Shown piece by piece: positions 17,005-25,886 of a stretch of 39,959 nucleotides of DNA (the stretch's first letter is position 1; each line of letters opens with the position of its first letter). The notes under the pieces are model-generated. The model was not told the origin of the DNA. It made no database searches and saw nothing but the letters and a program-made list of their open reading frames with translations. This stretch comes from Burkholderiaceae bacterium (GTDB taxonomy: Bacteria; Pseudomonadota; Gammaproteobacteria; Burkholderiales; Burkholderiaceae_C). The stretch covers positions 1-39,959 of the forward strand of contig JAFEHU010000062.1 in the NCBI GenBank assembly GCA_017848435.1, in the 5' to 3' direction. The position numbers were made by a program, and so were the translations under genes.

Positions 17005-18102
17005 ATGAAAAAATCCCTGATCGCCTTGGCCGCATTGGCCACCGCCGGTTTCGCATCGGCACAGTCCAGCGTCACCGTGTTCGGTGTGGTGGACACCGCC
17101 TTCCAGCGCGTGTCGCGCGACGCTGTGGGCAGCGACGTGACGACCAACCGCCTGGCCGCTGGCGCCAGCAAGACCAGCCGCCTCGGTTTCCGTGGCGTGG
17201 AAGACCTCGGCAACGGCCTGAAGGCCAACTTCTGGCTGGAAGCCGGCATCAGCAGCGACGACGGCGCCGGCGGCAGCACCCGCATTGCCACCAACAACCA
17301 GGCCACCCCCGCTGCAGTCGGTGGCGCTGGCCAAGGCCTGACGTTCAACCGCCGTGCCACCGTGGGCCTGTCGGGTGGTTTCGGTGAAATCCGCATTGGC
17401 CGCGACTCGGTGGTGGGCCTGCTGACCCAGGAATCGTTTGATCCGTTCGAGGCCAATGGTGTCGGCAGCCAGCGCCAGGTCGTGTACGCGAACGTGGCCG
17501 CTGTCAGCACCTCCATCAGCTCGGTGCGTGCATCGAACCTGATCGGCTACTTCTCGCCCAACATTGCTGGTTTTACCGCCGACTTCGGCTATGCCCTGAA
17601 CGAAAACGCCTCGAACGCTGGCGTGACCAAAGACAATGGCCGCCTGATCACCGCCCGTCTGAACTACACCCTGGGCGCTTTCAATGCCAAGGTGGGCGGC
17701 ACACAGATCGACTACAACACCGGCGACTACCAGGAGTTCACCGTCGGTGCTTCGTACGACTTCGGCATCGTCAAGCCAGCGCTGGCTTTCCACAGCAACA
17801 AGATCAAGGGCGTCAACAAGACCGACGTGATCATTGCTTCGTTGACCGCGCCTGTGGGCCCTGGCCTGATCCGCGCTGCCTATACCCGCGCTGACCAGAA
17901 GCAAGGCGGCAACAACGACGGCAACATCTTCGCCATCGGTTACATCTACAACCTGTCCAAGCGCACCCAGCTGTACACGACCTACGCCGTGTCCGACAAC
18001 AAGAACGGCAGCACCCTGTACCAGGTGGGCGGCAGCCCAGGCGCCGCAGCCGCCAACGGCCGTACCAACGGCCTGGACATCGGCGTGACCCACGCGTTCT
18101 AA
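17005..18102 (+). CDS. Gram-negative porin, paralogue 1
   Basis: A 365-residue outer-membrane general porin of the Burkholderiales type: a 16-stranded trimeric barrel for small solutes. It has a signal peptide MKKSLIALAALATAGFASA with cleavage before QSSVTVFGVVD. GFRGVEDLGNGLKANFWLEAG is the conserved strand 2-3 region, FDPFEANGVGS the constriction-loop region, and KRTQLYTTYAVSDN the penultimate strand. It ends in Phe, the assembly signal. GGAG lies ~9 bases before the ATG. The signal-peptide DNA is nearly identical to that of paralogue 2. A terminator follows, so it is monocistronic. Confidence 0.95.
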   Translation: MKKSLIALAALATAGFASAQSSVTVFGVVDTAFQRVSRDAVGSDVTTNRLAAGASKTSRLGFRGVEDLGNGLKANFWLEAGISSDDGAGGSTRIATNNQATPAAVGGAGQGLTFNRRATVGLSGGFGEIRIGRDSVVGLLTQESFDPFEANGVGSQRQVVYANVAAVSTSISSVRASNLIGYFSPNIAGFTADFGYALNENASNAGVTKDNGRLITARLNYTLGAFNAKVGGTQIDYNTGDYQEFTVGASYDFGIVKPALAFHSNKIKGVNKTDVIIASLTAPVGPGLIRAAYTRADQKQGGNNDGNIFAIGYIYNLSKRTQLYTTYAVSDNKNGSTLYQVGGSPGAAAANGRTNGLDIGVTHAF

Positions 18103-18147
18103 GGTCCCGCTGGCAAGCTGGCATTCAGCCGGTTTGCCTTTCCACAA

Positions 18148-18180
18148 GACCGCCAGGCGCCAAGCCTTGGCGGCTTTTTG
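18148..18180 (+). terminator. Terminator of porin 1
   Basis: CCGCCAGG (18150-18157) pairs with CCTTGGCGG (18165-18173) with one bulged T, followed by CTTTTTG. Confidence 0.75.
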
Positions 18181-18269
18181 CGTGGCCACAGGGGTTCTCA
18201 TGGCCGTGGCAACTTCAGAAACCGTTGGTTGTACGCGACAACTGGCGCCGATTTCGCCAACTGAACCAT

Positions 18270-18323
18270 GGATAACCCGGAATTTCTGTTGAAATACTCA
18301 CAGCTTCCTAACGGGGGTTATCC
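18270..18323. repeat. Inverted repeat upstream of porin 2
   Basis: GGATAACCC (18270-18278) and GGGTTATCC (18315-18323) are perfect inverted copies separated by 36 bases, about 95 bp before the porin 2 start. It could be a paired operator or an RNA stem. The remaining sequence of the 18103-18416 gap, besides the porin 1 terminator, shows nothing else. Confidence 0.5.
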
Positions 18324-18416
18324 CGGATAGCTTAAGAGATCAGGCACCACGGCGGGTGGTCCATGACAAGAAGAATTTCTGTCCGGTATTTGTTTACATT
18401 CTTGGAGAAACTCTCA

Positions 18417-19526
18417 ATGAAAAAATCCCTGATCGCATTGGCCGCACTGGCCACCGCCGGTTTCGCATCGGCACAATCCTCGGTTGAGTTGTTCGGTATC
18501 GTTGATGCCGGTTTCGCCCGCGTGACCGGCTCCAACGGCCACGTGCAAGGCCTGTCCACCGGTGGTGGCGGTGCAGGCAGCCGCATCGGCTTCCGTGGTA
18601 CGGAAGACCTGGGCGGTGGCCTGAAGGCTGGTTTCTGGCTCGAAGCCGGTCTGAACAACGACAGCGGCGCTGGTGGCACCACCAACACCACCAACATCGC
18701 TGGTGCAGCGACCCCAACCGGCGCACTGACGTTCAACCGTCGTTCGACCGTCAGCCTGATCACCAACGTTGGTGAAGTGCGTCTGGGCCGTGATTACACG
18801 CCTGCATACCTGAACGAAACCGCGTTTGATCCGTTCGGCAACAACGGCGTCGGTACCGGCGTGTACTACCAGATCAACGCTGTGGGCGACACCCGCCTGC
18901 GCGCTTCGAACCAGATCAGCTACATCCTGCCAAGCACCCTGGGCGGCCTGTACGGTCAACTGTCGTTCGCACCTAGCGAGCAAGCTTCGAACACCGGCGT
19001 TGCCAAGAAAGACGGCCGCGACATCGGCGTTCGTCTGGGCTACGCAGCAGGTCCTGTCGATCTGGCTGCCGCTTACAACAAGGTTGAGCGCAGTGCCGGT
19101 GGCCTGAGCAACGATGCCAAGCACATCACTTTCGGCGCTTCTTACAACCTCGGCGTTGCCAAGGTCTTGGCCCAGTACTCGCTGCAAAAAGTTGAAAGCG
19201 TTGCTGACCGCGAAGTCAAGGGCTTCCTGGTTGGTGCCACGGCTCCCCTCGGCTCTGGTCTGCTGAAGGCCACCTACAGCCAAGTCAAGGACGAGTCCAC
19301 TGCAGCTCTGGACCCCAAGTCCAAGAAGTTCGCCATTGGTTACGACTACAACCTGTCCAAGCGCACCAAGGCTTACGCCACGTACGCACGCATCAAGAAC
19401 TCTGACGGCGCTTCGCTGACCACGGGTTCGACCGCTGGCCTGAACAGCCTGGCAATCCCCGCTGGCCTGAACGCAGCTGACCGTTCGTCGAACGGTTACG
19501 AAGTGGGCGTTCGCCACTCGTTCTGA
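18417..19526 (+). CDS. Gram-negative porin, paralogue 2
   Basis: A 369-residue porin with the same signal peptide as paralogue 1 (MKKSLIALAALATAGFASA, then QSSVELFGIVD). GFRGTEDLGGGLKAGFWLEAG, FDPFGNNGVGTG and YDYNLSKRTKAYATYARI match the family strands, and RHSF ends it in Phe. GGAGA lies ~10 bases before the ATG. It is followed by its own strong terminator. An inverted repeat at 18270-18323 lies in its leader or promoter region, suggesting separate control from paralogue 1. Confidence 0.95.
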   Translation: MKKSLIALAALATAGFASAQSSVELFGIVDAGFARVTGSNGHVQGLSTGGGGAGSRIGFRGTEDLGGGLKAGFWLEAGLNNDSGAGGTTNTTNIAGAATPTGALTFNRRSTVSLITNVGEVRLGRDYTPAYLNETAFDPFGNNGVGTGVYYQINAVGDTRLRASNQISYILPSTLGGLYGQLSFAPSEQASNTGVAKKDGRDIGVRLGYAAGPVDLAAAYNKVERSAGGLSNDAKHITFGASYNLGVAKVLAQYSLQKVESVADREVKGFLVGATAPLGSGLLKATYSQVKDESTAALDPKSKKFAIGYDYNLSKRTKAYATYARIKNSDGASLTTGSTAGLNSLAIPAGLNAADRSSNGYEVGVRHSF

Positions 19527-19563
19527 TTGGGTGCTGGCCTTGCGCCAGCATTTGATTTGAATC

Positions 19564-19598
19564 AAAAGCCACTGGGCGTCAGCCCGGTGGCTTTTTTT
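19564..19598 (+). terminator. Terminator of porin 2
   Basis: AAAGCCAC (19565-19572) pairs with GTGGCTTT (19587-19594) with an inner GGG/CCC, followed by a run of seven T. Confidence 0.88.
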
Positions 19599-19836
19599 AT
19601 GGCGGCACGCATTGGCCGGTATTTCTTGTGCACATTGCGTTGTTGAGGCGCAACGAAAATCAAAATTATCTGGTGGTTCTAGGGTTTGCCACGCTGTGAG
19701 GGTGAGCCCTTTTTGGTGGAATCAATGCACCCCCTCAAGGAGGTTGCACCATTCGGTGGTGAGCATGACAGCGATGTCAAAACCTGTTGTCAGCTTGCTG
19801 CACATGGCACGCAAAATTAACCATGGAGAAACCTCA

Positions 19837-21093
19837 ATGAAGAAATCTCTCGTCGCCTTGGCAGTGGCCAGCATCGCTGGTGCCGCTTTTGCACAGTCAT
19901 CCGTCACGGTGTACGGTATTGTGGACACGGGCTATTCCAACTATTCCAACGACGCGCCCACCGGCAAGGTGCGCCAGTCAGGCCTGTCTTCTTCCAACAC
20001 CATCACCAACCGTCTGGGTTTCCGCGGCGTGGAAGACCTGGGTGGCGGCCTGAAAGGCAAGTTCAACCTTGAAATGGGTTACAACGCCGACGACGGCGCT
20101 GGCCAGATCACCACCAACACCGGCAACGTGCAAGGCGGCGGTACGCCCAACGGCGCGTTGGTGTTCGCGCGTTTGGCCTATGTGGCCCTGGAAAGCAATT
20201 TGGGCGAGATTCGCCTGGGTCGCGACATCCACCCTGGTTACTACAACTACGTGGTGTTTGACCCGTTCGGCGCTGTCGGCGCGGCCGCCAGCCTGCCATC
20301 GGTACAGATGTTCGATGGCTTTGTGACCACGGGCGCGCATGTGCGTTTCTCCAACGGCATCAACTACTTCCTGCCTTCGGGTCTGGGCGGCCTCTACGGC
20401 CAGTTGGCTTACGCACCTGGCGAGCAGGCATCGAATGCGGTTGGCGGTCTGGGTGCTTTGGGCAAAAACGACGGTGAGTCCTACGGTGCACGCATCGGCT
20501 ATGCCGCAGGCCCTGTGAACGTTGCTCTGGGCTATTCCAAAGTGAAGGCTTCGGTCATTGCTCCTGGTGCCGCTGCCCCTAATGCGGTATTCACCGGTGC
20601 TGCAGCCGGTGGTTCGGTCAACGACCGCGAAACGCTGAACCTGGCAGGTACCTATGACTTCGGCGTCGCCAAGCTGTGGGGCCAACTGGCGCGCGTTGAA
20701 GTGGACAACTACGCCAACCGCGTGGGTAGCCTGACTGGCAAGTCTGCCATGATCGGTGTGACCGTGCCCCTGGGCGCGCACCTGCTGAAAGCCAGCTACG
20801 CACAGTCCGAGAACAGCGGCCAGAACGATTGGGAAAGCAAGAAGTTTGGTCTGGGCTACGAGTACCGCTTCTCCAAGCGTACCGCCTTCTACACCAGCTT
20901 CGGCCTGATCGACAACGACAACGGTGGCCGCACCGGTGTTGGCTCTGTCTCGATCGCCAACGGCGCTTACGCCAGCGCTCAGTTTGCTTCCGGCTTTGCC
21001 GGCCCCAACGGTGGCGTTGCCGCTGGTGCAGGTGCCGTGGTGGCCAACGGCAAGTCGCGCGGTTACGACATTGGCCTGCGTCACGCCTTCTGA
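19837..21093 (+). CDS. Gram-negative porin, paralogue 3
   Basis: A 418-residue porin, about 50 residues longer than its two neighbours. The signal peptide MKKSLVALAVASIAGAAFA is followed by QSSVTVYGIVDTGYS. GFRGVEDLGGGLKGKFNLEMG and FDPFGAVGAAA match the family. Extra loop sequence lies around residues 240-265 (VIAPGAAAPNAVF) and near 370-400, and RHAF ends the barrel. GGAGA lies ~10 bases before the ATG. It is more diverged than the other two, so it is probably the older duplicate or a different-specificity channel. Its 310-bp upstream gap holds the porin 2 terminator and a small CGTTG/CAACG stem (~19636) but no gene. Confidence 0.95.
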   Translation: MKKSLVALAVASIAGAAFAQSSVTVYGIVDTGYSNYSNDAPTGKVRQSGLSSSNTITNRLGFRGVEDLGGGLKGKFNLEMGYNADDGAGQITTNTGNVQGGGTPNGALVFARLAYVALESNLGEIRLGRDIHPGYYNYVVFDPFGAVGAAASLPSVQMFDGFVTTGAHVRFSNGINYFLPSGLGGLYGQLAYAPGEQASNAVGGLGALGKNDGESYGARIGYAAGPVNVALGYSKVKASVIAPGAAAPNAVFTGAAAGGSVNDRETLNLAGTYDFGVAKLWGQLARVEVDNYANRVGSLTGKSAMIGVTVPLGAHLLKASYAQSENSGQNDWESKKFGLGYEYRFSKRTAFYTSFGLIDNDNGGRTGVGSVSIANGAYASAQFASGFAGPNGGVAAGAGAVVANGKSRGYDIGLRHAF

Positions 21094-21147
21094 TCGGGCG
21101 CTGGCTTCTGCCAGCCAGGTTGTTGCCACAGCGTGACAACCACAAAC

Positions 21148-21180
21148 AAAGCCGCCAAACGCAAGTCTGGCGGCTTTTTT
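21148..21180 (+). terminator. Terminator of porin 3
   Basis: AAAGCCGCCA (21148-21157) pairs perfectly with TGGCGGCTTT (21168-21177), followed by six T in total. Confidence 0.88.
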
Positions 21181-21230
21181 CATGTTTCTGAGGGTTTCCG
21201 AGTCATGTCCATCCTTTACAGTCCTGTTCC

Positions 21231-21944
21231 ATGAAACACATGGGGTTGATCGCTGGTGCGCTGCTGGCCGCAGGTTTGGCGGCCTGTTCTGCGGTGCCGC
21301 CCGCCGCCACCGGCGTGGTGGCCACACTGGACACACCGCCTGCCTGGCAGCATTTCACCTTGCCGGGCAAACGCAGTACCCATTACAAGGTGCAGCGCAT
21401 GGACGCGCGCGAGGTGGTTCATGCCCGGGCCGACGGCTCTGCCAGCCTGTGGCGCCAGCAACTGCGGGTGGCGCCGAACGACATGGGGCTGCTGCACTTT
21501 TCCTGGAAGGTGCCAGGGCTGATTGCCAATGCCGACATGGCGGTGCGGGAGACCGACGACTCGCCGGTGCGCATTGTTCTGGCGTTTGATGGCGACCGCA
21601 GCAAGCTCTCCAGCAAAAGCCAGGCGCTGTCGGACCTGGCGCGCGCGCTGACGGGTGAAGAGCTGCCTTATGCCACGCTGATGTACGTCTGGAGCAACAC
21701 GCAGCCCACTGAGAGCGTGATCTTGAACCCCCGCACCGACCGCATCCGCAAGATCGTGGTGGAGTCGGGCGACGGCCAGCTGAACCAGTGGCTGGACTAC
21801 ACCCGCGACGTGCGTGCCGACTACGAGCGCGCCTTTGGTGAAGCGCCAGGCGCCTTGCTCAGCGTGGCTTTGATGACCGATGCCGACAACACCCAGTCGC
21901 AGACGGTGGCCTGGTATGGGCCGGTGAAGCTGAACCAGCGCTGA
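21231..21944 (+). CDS. DUF3047 domain lipoprotein
   Basis: A 237-residue protein with a lipoprotein signal (MKHMGLIAGALLAAGLAAC, Cys 19). The DUF3047 blocks are clear: LLHFSWKVPGLIANADM, RIVLAFDGDR, LMYVWSN, NPRTDRIRKIVVESG, the DYTRDVRADYERAFGE stretch and LMTDADNTQSQTVAWYG. The domain is widespread in proteobacteria and has no established function that I know of. It lies after the porin 3 terminator and before the promoter of the ABC operon, so it is probably transcribed alone. Confidence 0.88.
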   Translation: MKHMGLIAGALLAAGLAACSAVPPAATGVVATLDTPPAWQHFTLPGKRSTHYKVQRMDAREVVHARADGSASLWRQQLRVAPNDMGLLHFSWKVPGLIANADMAVRETDDSPVRIVLAFDGDRSKLSSKSQALSDLARALTGEELPYATLMYVWSNTQPTESVILNPRTDRIRKIVVESGDGQLNQWLDYTRDVRADYERAFGEAPGALLSVALMTDADNTQSQTVAWYGPVKLNQR

Positions 21945-21976
21945 CCCCGCATGGCCCCGCCAGCGCGCGGGGCAGA

Positions 21977-22005
21977 TTGTCGCTGCCGGTGTGATGGCCT
22001 ATGAT
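21977..22005 (+). promoter_or_regulatory. Putative sigma70 promoter of the ABC transporter operon
   Basis: TTGTCG (21977-21982), a 17-base spacer and TATGAT (22000-22005), about 55 bases before the permease ATG at 22061. Confidence 0.5.
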
Positions 22006-22060
22006 GGTCCAGCCATTGCGCATGCCCTCGCGCAGGGTGCAGACACCCCCAACCCAGCCC

Positions 22061-23041
22061 ATGCTGTTCTTCATTCTTCGCCGCCTGGCCCAGGCACTGG
22101 CCGTGATGGTGGTGGTGGCCCTGGTGGCCTTTGTGCTGTTCCAGCATGTGGGCGACCCGGTGGTGTTTTTGCTGGGACAAGACGCCACAGCGGCCCAGCG
22201 GCTGGCGCTGCGCGCCGAGCTCGGTCTGGACCGGCCGTTTTTCATCCAGTTCTTCCATTTCGCAGCCAACGCGGTGCAGGGCGAGTTTGGCCTGAGTTTG
22301 CGGCAGGGCGCCAAGGTGTCGCGGCTGCTGGCGGAGCGTTTTCCGGCCACGCTGGAGCTGACGCTGGTGGCCGCCGCGCTGGCGCTCGCGCTGGGCATTC
22401 CGATGGGGGTGGTCGCGGCGCTCAAACGTGGCCGCTGGTTCAGCCAGGTGCTGATGGCGGTGTCGTTGCTGGGTGTGTCGCTGCCCACCTTCTTGATCGG
22501 CATTGTGCTGATCCTGGTGTTTTCGGTCACGCTGGGCTGGTTCCCGAGTTTTGGGCGGGGTGAAACGGTGGCCCTTGGCTGGTGGCAGACCGGTTTGCTG
22601 ACACGGGACGGCTGGCACCACATCGCGTTGCCGGCGGTGACGCTGGCCATCTTCCAACTGACCCTGGTGATGCGGTTGGTGCGCGCCGAGATGCTGGAGG
22701 TGCTCAAAAGCGACTACATCCGTTTCGCCCGCGCGCGCGGCCTGAGCCAGCGCAGCATCCACTTCGGCCACGCGCTGAAAAACACCCTGGTGCCGGTGAT
22801 CACCATCACCGGGCTGCAGATTGGCTCGCTGATCGCGTTTGCCATCATCACCGAAACGGTGTTCCAGTGGCCTGGCATGGGCCTCTTGTTTGTGCAGGCG
22901 GTGACCTTTGCCGACGTGCCGGTGATGGCCGCCTACCTGTGCCTGGTGGCGCTGATCTTCGTGACCATCAACCTGGTGGTGGACCTGTTGTACTTTGTGG
23001 TGGACCCGCGTTTGCGCGTGGGTGCCCTGGGAGCGAGTTGA
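22061..23041 (+). CDS. Peptide-type ABC transporter permease (DppB-like)
   Basis: A 326-residue inner-membrane permease of the oligopeptide/dipeptide (BPD_transp_1) class. It starts MLFFILRRLAQALAVMVVVALV, has six predicted helices, and carries the cytoplasmic EAA-type loop (EVLKSDYIRFARARGLSQRSIHFGHALKNTLVPV) that contacts the ATPase. TVFQWPGMGLLFVQA is typical of DppB. The ATG at 22061 matches the usual N-terminus; no good Shine-Dalgarno site is visible. Its stop overlaps the next start (TGATG at 23039-23043), so the M20 enzyme is translationally coupled. Confidence 0.93.
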   Translation: MLFFILRRLAQALAVMVVVALVAFVLFQHVGDPVVFLLGQDATAAQRLALRAELGLDRPFFIQFFHFAANAVQGEFGLSLRQGAKVSRLLAERFPATLELTLVAAALALALGIPMGVVAALKRGRWFSQVLMAVSLLGVSLPTFLIGIVLILVFSVTLGWFPSFGRGETVALGWWQTGLLTRDGWHHIALPAVTLAIFQLTLVMRLVRAEMLEVLKSDYIRFARARGLSQRSIHFGHALKNTLVPVITITGLQIGSLIAFAIITETVFQWPGMGLLFVQAVTFADVPVMAAYLCLVALIFVTINLVVDLLYFVVDPRLRVGALGAS

Positions 23042-24252
23042 TGCGTTTGAAAGCCAGTGGCCGCGCCTTTGCGCAGATTGCCGAGTTCCACCCCGAACTG
23101 GCCGCCTTCCGGCGCGACCTGCACGCGCACCCGGAGCTGGGGTTCGAGGAGAAGTACACCGCGGGCCGCATCCGCGCGGCGCTGGAGCTGAGCGGGGTGG
23201 ACGAGGTGCACACCGGCATCGCCAAGACCGGGTTGGTGGCGGTGATCCGGGGCCGGCAAGACACCCGGCAGCACATGGTGGGCCTGCGCGCCGACATGGA
23301 CGCGCTGCCGATGAGCGAGCTCAACGACTTCGCCTGGAAGTCCACCAAGCCAGGCCTGATGCACGGCTGCGGCCACGACGGCCACAGCACCATGCTGGTG
23401 GGTGCGGCGCGCTACCTGGCGGCCACGCGCCACTTTGACGGCACGGCGGTGCTGATCTTCCAGCCCGGCGAAGAAGGCCACGGGGGCGCCAAGGCGATGA
23501 TCGAAGACGGGCTGTTCGAGCGTTTCCCGGTGGACGCGGTCTACGGCATGCACAACTGGCCGGCGATGAAGCCGGGCTGGGTGGGGGTGAACCCGGGGCC
23601 GATGATGGCGGCCGCCGACCGCGTGACGATCGAAGTCACCGGCCGTGGCGGGCACGGGGCGCACGCCTACATGACGGTGGACCCGGTGGTGGTGTCGGCG
23701 CACCTCATCACCGCCATCCAGAGCATTGTCTCGCGCAACGTCAAGGCGATCGACAGCGCCGTCATCAGCCTGTGTGCGATGCAGGCGGGCGACCTCGGCG
23801 CAATGAGCGTGATGCCGGGCAAGGCCACGCTGGTGGGCACGGTGCGCAGCTTCAGCGCCGAGGTGCAGGCGCTGGTGGAGCGGCGCCTGAGCGAGCTGTG
23901 CAGCGCGGTGGCGCTGGGCTTTGGTGCCACCGCCACGGTGCACTACGAGCGGCTGTACCCGGCGACCATCAACAGCGTGGCAGAAGCCGGTTTTGCCGCC
24001 GGCGTCGCAGAGTCCCTGGTGGGCACCGACCGGGTGGTGCGTGATATGGTGCCCAGCATGGGGGCGGAGGACTTCTCCTTCATGCTGCAGGCCAAACCGG
24101 GGGCCTACCTGCGCATTGGCCAGGGCGAGGAGAACGGCGTGGGCAGCTGCTTTTTGCACAACAACCGCTACGACTTCAACGACGAGATCCTGACCCTGGG
24201 TGCTGCGCTGCACGCCGGGCTGGTGGAACAATCGATGCCGCTGCGGCCTTGA
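23041..24252 (+). CDS. M20 family amidohydrolase (hippurate hydrolase / N-acyl-amino-acid deacylase type)
   Basis: A 403-residue metallopeptidase-fold hydrolase that cleaves N-acyl or amide bonds of amino-acid conjugates. Metal and catalytic residues are visible: RADMDALP, HGCGHDGHSTMLVGAA, FQPGEEGHGGAKAMI (the general-base EE), MHNWP, GGHGAH in the dimerisation domain, and a C-terminal His in LHNNRYDFND. Family members include hippuricase, N-acetyl-amino-acid deacylases and aminobenzoyl-glutamate hydrolases, so the exact substrate is open. Its position between two ABC transporter genes, starting inside the permease stop codon, suggests it processes the imported compound in the cytoplasm. Confidence 0.92.
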   Translation: MRLKASGRAFAQIAEFHPELAAFRRDLHAHPELGFEEKYTAGRIRAALELSGVDEVHTGIAKTGLVAVIRGRQDTRQHMVGLRADMDALPMSELNDFAWKSTKPGLMHGCGHDGHSTMLVGAARYLAATRHFDGTAVLIFQPGEEGHGGAKAMIEDGLFERFPVDAVYGMHNWPAMKPGWVGVNPGPMMAAADRVTIEVTGRGGHGAHAYMTVDPVVVSAHLITAIQSIVSRNVKAIDSAVISLCAMQAGDLGAMSVMPGKATLVGTVRSFSAEVQALVERRLSELCSAVALGFGATATVHYERLYPATINSVAEAGFAAGVAESLVGTDRVVRDMVPSMGAEDFSFMLQAKPGAYLRIGQGEENGVGSCFLHNNRYDFNDEILTLGAALHAGLVEQSMPLRP

Positions 24253-24265
24253 ACAAGGAATTGCG

Positions 24266-25864
24266 ATGAATTTCAAGCCAAATCGGCGTCAAGCCTCAGT
24301 GAAATCTGCTTTTTTTGCTCTGTTTTTAGGAGCGTCTACCCTGGCCATGGCGCAAACCGTGCGCATTGCCAACCAGGGCGACGCACTCTCCATGGACCCG
24401 CATTCGCTGAACGAGTCGCTGCAGCTCAGCACCACCGGCAACGTCTATGAACCGCTGGTGGCGCGCAACAAGGACCTGACGCTGGCGCCCGGTCTGGCCA
24501 CCTCGTGGAAACAAACCTCGCCCACGGTGTGGCGGTTTGACCTGCGCAAGGGCGTGCTGTTCCATGACGGCACGCCGTTCACCGCCGACGACGTGGTGTT
24601 CAGCTTCCAGCGCGCCGCTGGTGAGGGTTCGGACATGAAGAGCTACACCAACGAGTTCAAGGAGGTGCGCAAGGTCGGCGACTCGGTGGTGGAGATCGAG
24701 ACCAAGCTGCCGTTTCCCATCGTGCCCGACGTGGTGTCGCAGGTCTACATCATGAGCCAGAAGTGGTGCGAGACCAACCAGGCGCTGAAGCCGGTGGACC
24801 GGCGCAAGGGCATCGAGAACGCCGCTTCGTTCCGCGCCAACGGCACCGGGCCGTTCCGCCTGCGCGAGCGCCAGCCCAACGTGCGCACCACCTTCTCGCG
24901 CAACGGCAGCTACTGGGGCAAGATCGAAGGCAACGTGGCCGAGGTGGTGTTCACCCCGATCGGCAACGACGCCACCCGCGTGGCCGCGCTGCTCTCGGGC
25001 GAGGTGGACGTGATGGAGCCGGTACCGGTGCAGGACATTGCCCGCGTCAATGGCAGCGCCAACGCCCGTGCCGTGACCGGCCCCGAGCTGCGCACCATTT
25101 TTCTGGGCATGGACCAGAAGCGCGACGAGCTGCTGTACTCGAACATCAAAGGCAAAAACCCGTTCAAGGACAAGCGGGTGCGCCAGGCGGTCTACCAGGC
25201 GATCGACATCGACGGCATCCAGAAAACCGTGATGCGTGGCGCGGCCAACCCCACCGCGCTGATGGTCGGCCCCGGCATCAACGGCTTTTTGCCCGAGCTG
25301 AACAAGCGCCTGCCCTACAACCCGGACGCCGCCAAGAAGCTGATGGCCGAGGCCGGTTACCCAACCGGTTTTGAGGTGACGATGAACTGCCCGAACGACC
25401 GCTACGTGAGCGACGGCGCCATCTGCCAGGCGGTGGCGGCCAACCTGGCGCGCATCAATGTGAAGGTGAACCTGCAGACCGAAACCAAGGGCACCTACTT
25501 TCCGAAAATCCTGAAGCGCGACACCAGCTTCTACATGCTGGGCTGGACGCCTGGCACCTACGACAGCCACAACGCGCTGAACGCGCTGATGCGCTGCCCG
25601 AACGACCAGGGGGCAGGCCAGTACAACCTGGGCGCCTACTGCAACACGGAGGTGGACGCGCTGACGCTGAAGATCCAGTCCGAGAACGACAAAGCCAAAC
25701 GCACCGCCATGGTCAAACAGGCGTTTGAACTGCACGCGGCCGACGTGGGCCACATCCCGCTGCACCAGCAGGCGCTGGCCTGGGGCGTGAGCAAGAAGGT
25801 CGCCGTCACCCAGCTGGCCGACAACTTCATGCCCTACAAGTGGATCAGCGTCCAGGCCAAGTGA
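24266..25864 (+). CDS. Peptide-type ABC transporter substrate-binding protein
   Basis: A 532-residue periplasmic binding protein of family 5 (DppA/OppA). A signal peptide spans residues ~1-29, with cleavage after AMA (AQTVRIANQGDALSMDPHSL). The family signature TWRFDLRKGVLFHDGTPFTADDVVFSFQRA-type region lies at residues ~90-115, and VRQAVYQAIDIDGI is typical. Cysteines near CPNDRYVSDGAIC and RCPND/GAYC may form disulfides. AAGGAA lies 6 bases before the ATG. The first ~20 codons are encoded by dispersed-repeat copy 5, so the n-region (MNFKPNRRQASVKS) derives from repeat DNA. The ligand is probably a peptide or N-acyl amino acid. Confidence 0.95.
   Translation: MNFKPNRRQASVKSAFFALFLGASTLAMAQTVRIANQGDALSMDPHSLNESLQLSTTGNVYEPLVARNKDLTLAPGLATSWKQTSPTVWRFDLRKGVLFHDGTPFTADDVVFSFQRAAGEGSDMKSYTNEFKEVRKVGDSVVEIETKLPFPIVPDVVSQVYIMSQKWCETNQALKPVDRRKGIENAASFRANGTGPFRLRERQPNVRTTFSRNGSYWGKIEGNVAEVVFTPIGNDATRVAALLSGEVDVMEPVPVQDIARVNGSANARAVTGPELRTIFLGMDQKRDELLYSNIKGKNPFKDKRVRQAVYQAIDIDGIQKTVMRGAANPTALMVGPGINGFLPELNKRLPYNPDAAKKLMAEAGYPTGFEVTMNCPNDRYVSDGAICQAVAANLARINVKVNLQTETKGTYFPKILKRDTSFYMLGWTPGTYDSHNALNALMRCPNDQGAGQYNLGAYCNTEVDALTLKIQSENDKAKRTAMVKQAFELHAADVGHIPLHQQALAWGVSKKVAVTQLADNFMPYKWISVQAK
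24270..24335 (+). repeat. Dispersed repeat, copy 5 (encodes part of a signal peptide)
   Basis: TTTCAAGCCAAATCGGCGTC, then AAGCCTCAGTGAAA; the AGCTAT...ATAGC end is degenerate. The left half matches copies 2, 3 and 4. It starts 4 bases after the A of the binding-protein ATG. Confidence 0.7.
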
Positions 25865-25886
25865 CGACGGCTGGCGGCGCCGCGTG

